Assembly (NCBI RefSeq): GCF_003073045.1
Contig: NC_037599.1
Coordinates: forward strand, 17,338,055-17,402,054
Direction: 5' to 3'
Origin: Pomacea canaliculata
Taxonomy: Eukaryota; Mollusca; Gastropoda; Architaenioglossa; Ampullariidae
Length of the DNA: 64,000 nucleotides
The notes under the pieces were generated by a model, which was not told the origin of the DNA, searched no databases, and worked only from the letters and a program-made list of their open reading frames with translations. The stretch's first letter is position 1, and every line of letters begins with the position of its first letter. Below are positions 61,801 through 64,000 of the stretch, one piece after another. Made by a program: the position numbers and the translations under genes.

Positions 61801-64000
61801 TGTCCACTAGCATATGTGTGTCTGGACGGCTGGACTGGCAAACACTGCGACAAGCAGTGCGGTGCAGGCACATTTGGAGCCAAGTGCGCAAACGTTTGTG
61901 GGAGCTGTGCAAACGGTAATGAAATGTGCAGCGCTGCCGACGGCCTGTGCACAAGCGGGTGTGCTGCGCATTCCACCGGAGAGGACTGCCGAACAGAGTG
62001 CGCATCGTGCTCAAGCGCCTCTTGCGTTCACTGCAAAGGATCGCACGGCCAGTGCCTGCTGCCGCAAGGAACGTGCCTAGACGGCTGCCAGGCCGGCTGG
62101 TTTGGAGAAGAGTGCCGACTCGGGTGTCCGCCAGGAACATACGGAGTGAACTGCTCTCGCGACTGTGGTCGCTGCCTCAAAACAAGGCGCGGCGGGGCAG
62201 TATGTGAAGCAGAAGCCGGACAGTGTGCAGACGCTGACGAGTGCGAAGAGGGCTGGACGGGAATAAGATGCGACACAGCTTGCTCGCCTGGCTCCTATGG
62301 TCGTTCATGTTCAGGAGTTTGTGGAGCATGTTTTAAGGGCATAACTTGCAGCAGCGTCAGTGGGGAATGTTCGTCCGGCTGTAAAGAAAAGCAGTCGGGG
62401 ACAGGTTGTGAAACACTTTGTGCAACATGCTTTGCAGATTCCTGCTCTAGTTGCAAAGGGTCGTTTAGGGAATGCATGCTTCCTACCGGAACATGTCTTG
62501 CTGGGTGCGTCCCTGGATGGATAGGTGCTGAATGTCGTTTTAGGTGTCCATTTGGAACGCATGGCGAAAATTGCTCCCTAGACTGCAAACATTGTCTGAA
62601 CAACACCACCCAAGAGAAGACGACGTGTGATGCGGTCACGGGGGAATGTCCACTAGCATATGTGTGTCTGGACGGCTGGTCTGGCAAACAGTGTGACAAG
62701 CAGTGCGCTTCTGGCACATTTGGAGCCAAGTGCGCGAAAGTTTGTGGGAGCTGTGGAAACGGTAGTGAAACGTGCAGCGCTGCCGACGGCCTGTGCACAA
62801 GCGGGTGTGCTGCGCATTCCACAGGAGAGGACTGCCGAACAGAGTGCGCAGCATGCTCAAGCGCCTCTTGCGTTCACTGCAAAGGATCACATGGCAAGTG
62901 CCTGCTGCCGCAAGGAACATGCCTAGACGGCTGCCAGGCCGGCTGGTTTGGAGAAGAATGCCGACTCGGTGTCCGCCAGGAACATACGGAGTAAACTGCT
63001 CCCGCGACTGCGGTTACTGTCCCTTTAGTAATAAAGGAAGTACATGTAATTTAGTTTCAGGAAAATGCAGTTTTTCACTGTCATGTCTTCCTGGATGGAT
63101 TGGGTCTTATTGCAACTTTTCTTGTCCCACTGGCAGCTTCGGTATTAGATGTAATGGTACATGCGGTTATTGTTTAGGAGGAAACATAAACTGTAATAAT
63201 GTTGATGGCTCCTGTATATACGGTTGCATTGGCGGATATGCTGGTTTGGAGTGTTTAAACGACACTTTGTTGAAAATTGCTGACAGCTGCGCAAAGTGTA
63301 GTGGTTCATCTGGAAGCTGTCTGCTTCCAAAGGGGACATGCTTTGATGGGTGTGAAAATTATTGGTATGGTGAAGACTGTCGTCAGACCAATGTAACGTG
63401 TTCGTTTTGTAAGGGAGGATTAGCTCGCTGTGATCGTGTGAACCTGAAATGCATGGATGGTTGTCTTCCTGGATGGATGAGCGACACTTGCTCTGTCCCA
63501 TGTCCTGAAGGTACTTTTGGTCCTAACTGCAATGAAACATGTAGCCCAAATTGTTACGATGCATTCAAGTGTCGTAGGACAAACGGTAACTGCAAATATG
63601 GATGCGCTGCTGGCTTTCAAGGATTACATTGTAACTCGACGTGTGATCCAGGTTTTTATGGGTCGGTGTGCATGAATCGATGTGGATTCTGCGGAAACCG
63701 CAGTGTTTGCCATCATGTCAGTGGTTTTTGTCCTACTGGAGTTGGTTGTCTTGCCGGTTATCTTGGTGTTAAATGCAAAACGCTATGTCCTGCAGGTACA
63801 TTCGGTGACAACTGCAGTGTAGCCTGCGGTAGTTGTGATGGGCAGTGCAACTGGGAAGATGGGGCATGTCAGTTTGGATGCTTACCTGGATGGAAAGGCA
63901 AACAGTGCAATGCTCCTTGCGATGATGGCTCGTTCGGTCGTGATTGTAGTGAGAAGTGCGGATATTGCTATAACATGTCTTTGTGTGATCCTTTGGATGG
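49803..64000 (+). CDS. Gene C: giant multi-EGF membrane protein, 3' end beyond window
   Basis: Third paralogue. The ATG at 49803 opens the signal peptide (LLLLFFPFGVLG). It has the same N-terminal region as A and a pre-array EGF block (51,120-52,030) that includes a diverged half-unit not present in A. An array of about 13 units follows, then the C-terminal EGF block running off the window at 64,000 before the expected transmembrane segment. Frames are broken by scattered single-base deletions from 49,970 to about 57,160. Afterwards the sequence is much cleaner, with 60,126-62,967 open without a break. A lost G at 62,968-62,969 shifts the frame; beyond it the C-terminal block is open to the window end and parallels gene A closely. 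It would exceed 4,700 residues if intact. Confidence 0.78.
52030..62967 (+). repeat. In-gene array C: about 13 units of 852 bp
   Basis: The anchor gcgacaaagcttgcccgcc, with variants, occurs at 52176, 52996, 53838, 54678, 55517, 56334, 57169, 58019, 58869, 59722, 60572, 61424 and 62270. Spacings rise from 817-842 bp in the noisy part to 850-853 in the clean part; 60572 to 61424 is exactly 852 bp (284 aa). The unit is one residue longer than in A and B, in the linker after the first CGRCL motif. The final unit is strongly diverged over its first two-thirds. Confidence 0.92.

Noticed and set aside
29715..62967. CRISPR-like or simple satellite interpretation of the periodic repeats
   Set aside because: The period is 849-852 bp and the repeat is coding throughout with regular cysteine spacing. 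There are no spacers, and the genome is eukaryotic.

Overview
The window is animal nuclear DNA: AT-rich non-coding sequence, split genes with GT-AG introns, non-LTR retrotransposon relics (CR1-like, RTE-like, L1-like) and hAT DNA transposons, with no operons or bacterial signals. The mix of multi-EGF receptors, a Reeler-domain gene and this repeat set suggests an invertebrate, most likely a mollusc; that placement is inference.

Layout. (1) 2,059-8,515, minus strand: a five-exon gene assembled here from splice sites and phase. It encodes a signal peptide, a complete Reeler domain and a Thr/Ser-rich linker (297 aa). A dead LINE lies in its first intron in the opposite orientation. (2) 9,368-11,654: a complete hAT element with perfect 16-bp terminal inverted repeats, an 8-bp target-site duplication and a broken transposase gene. 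(3) 13,767-19,320 (gene A), 27,149-42,036 (gene B) and 49,803 to beyond 64,000 (gene C): three tandem, same-strand paralogues of a giant, apparently intronless multi-EGF type I membrane protein. They share about 200 bp of upstream DNA with a palindromic TGACGTCA site, a signal peptide, a Cys-poor N-terminal region, EGF/laminin-type modules, a central array and a C-terminal EGF block. A and B also show one transmembrane helix, a 15-residue tail and a conserved 3' flank. (4) The spaces between them hold LINE/CR1/RTE relics and a 295-bp non-autonomous hAT element (47,071-47,365).

The most striking structure is the central array. It is built at nested levels: EGF modules of about 45 aa, three modules per 142-aa half-unit, two half-units per 283/284-aa unit (849 bp in A and B, 852 bp in C), and about 2.7, 12.7 and 13 units in A, B and C. 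The array is GC-rich and nearly identical unit to unit, while flanking EGF modules of the same genes are AT-rich and diverged. This is the pattern expected of unequal exchange and gene conversion.

Caution: B (worst at 27,315-30,180) and C from 49,970 to about 57,160 are full of single-base indels, though substitutions between units are rare. That looks like unpolished long-read consensus rather than true pseudogene decay. The broken frames of B and C, and the few frameshifts in A, should not be taken as biological without read-level checking.
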